From Lithospermum erythrorhizon (taxonomy: Eukaryota; Streptophyta; Magnoliopsida; Boraginales; Boraginaceae): a DNA stretch of 64,000 bases. How positions within the stretch are numbered: position 1 is the first letter of the stretch; each line of letters begins with the position of its first letter. The notes beneath the pieces are model-generated. The model was given only the letters and a program-made list of their open reading frames with translations. It did not search any database and was not told the origin of the DNA. Positions 63,901 to 64,000 of this stretch are shown one piece after another. Location: assembly GCA_019722365.1 (NCBI GenBank), contig JADFUC010001028.1, forward strand, positions 186,001 to 250,000. Reading direction: 5' to 3'. The position numbers and the translations under genes are program-made.

Positions 63901-64000
63901 TTCTAAAAAGGGAGACTCCATATGACAGTGAGATTGCCGAGCAGTTGTTCCATGCTCGAGTTGCATTACGAAAATCCCGTGGAGAAGATGTTTCTAATAT
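60958..64000 (+). CDS. TTL1: TPR repeat-containing thioredoxin TTL1-like, 3' end cut by window
   Basis: TTL proteins are TPR scaffolds with a degenerate C-terminal thioredoxin domain; Arabidopsis TTL1 acts in osmotic stress and ABA responses and others in brassinosteroid signalling. Visible exons: 60958-61970, 62906-63101, 63181-63365, 63452-63785 and 63864 to the window edge, all in phase. Residues 1-~255 are disordered and rich in Ser, Gly and Asn (poly-Ser after STTTT, many GSGSG runs). TPRs start at ~258: [61 protein letters not shown] middle segment includes [21 protein letters not shown] second TPR set begins in exon 4 ([40 protein letters not shown]). The thioredoxin-like domain would lie beyond the window. 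TTL3 or TTL4 are alternatives. Confidence 0.93.
62212..62700 (+). repeat. Three tandem copies in TTL1-like intron 1
   Basis: Units of ~155-165 bases start at ~62212, 62377 and 62532. Each begins ttttcttgtgtggtagatct, continues ggttgatt, ttattctttaat and tttactgtt, and ends near cttacgata. Confidence 0.88.

Noticed and set aside
1..64000. tRNA genes and CRISPR arrays
   Set aside because: GGTTCGA-like strings were looked at by eye but none sits in a plausible cloverleaf; no regular repeat-spacer arrangement of CRISPR type exists. A tRNA scan would be decisive.

Overview
The window is nuclear DNA from a flowering plant, most likely a eudicot. The protein-coding genes have many short AT-rich introns and plant-only families (SHH1/DTF1, NCL, SPEAR/TIE, MORF8, TTL). 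Intergenic DNA holds plant L1-type LINE, Ty1-copia, Stowaway-like and Cassandra-like remnants. I cannot fix the species; an asterid would fit but is not demonstrated. All gene models were built by hand from splice signals, reading phase and remembered family similarity. No search was run.

Layout, left to right. 700-4733 (-): SHH1/DTF1 homeodomain-SAWADEE gene, 3' end not found. 4.7-7.6 kb: AT-rich spacer with an array of GAGTACATA-type palindromic repeats. 7.6-14.65 kb: decayed Ty1-copia element (-). 14.65-14.86 kb: 5S-rRNA-like, Cassandra-type fragment. 15.2-15.65 kb: LINE fragment. 16.8-17.0 kb: small inverted-repeat element. 17470-21761 (+): NCL Na+/Ca2+ exchanger-like gene with EF-hands. 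22600-24450 (-): SPEAR/TIE EAR-motif repressor. 24.5-28.5 kb: spacer with a Stowaway-like MITE. 28956-32134 (+): GTE4-like bromodomain/ET protein. 33685-37023 (-): mitochondrial malate dehydrogenase. About 39.1-41521 (+): NUMOD3-motif protein. 42933-45885 (-): MORF8-like RNA-editing factor, apparently damaged. 46735-50397 (+): beta-1,3-galactosyltransferase (GT31). 50.9-56.8 kb: 5'-truncated LINE (+) split by two insertions. 57-60.9 kb: AT-rich spacer with a second MITE. 60958 to the window end (+): TTL1-like TPR-thioredoxin gene, cut by the edge.

The genes are ordinary housekeeping or regulatory genes with no operon-like link. They cover RNA-directed DNA methylation, cation transport, TCP repression, chromatin reading, mitochondrial carbon metabolism, organellar RNA editing, arabinogalactan glycosylation and stress signalling. 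I saw no clear new multi-gene system. The most useful leads are the state of the MORF8 gene, the 5S-derived Cassandra-like fragment, two GC-AG introns, three separate tandem expansions in leaders or introns, and the nested LINE/LTR structure.
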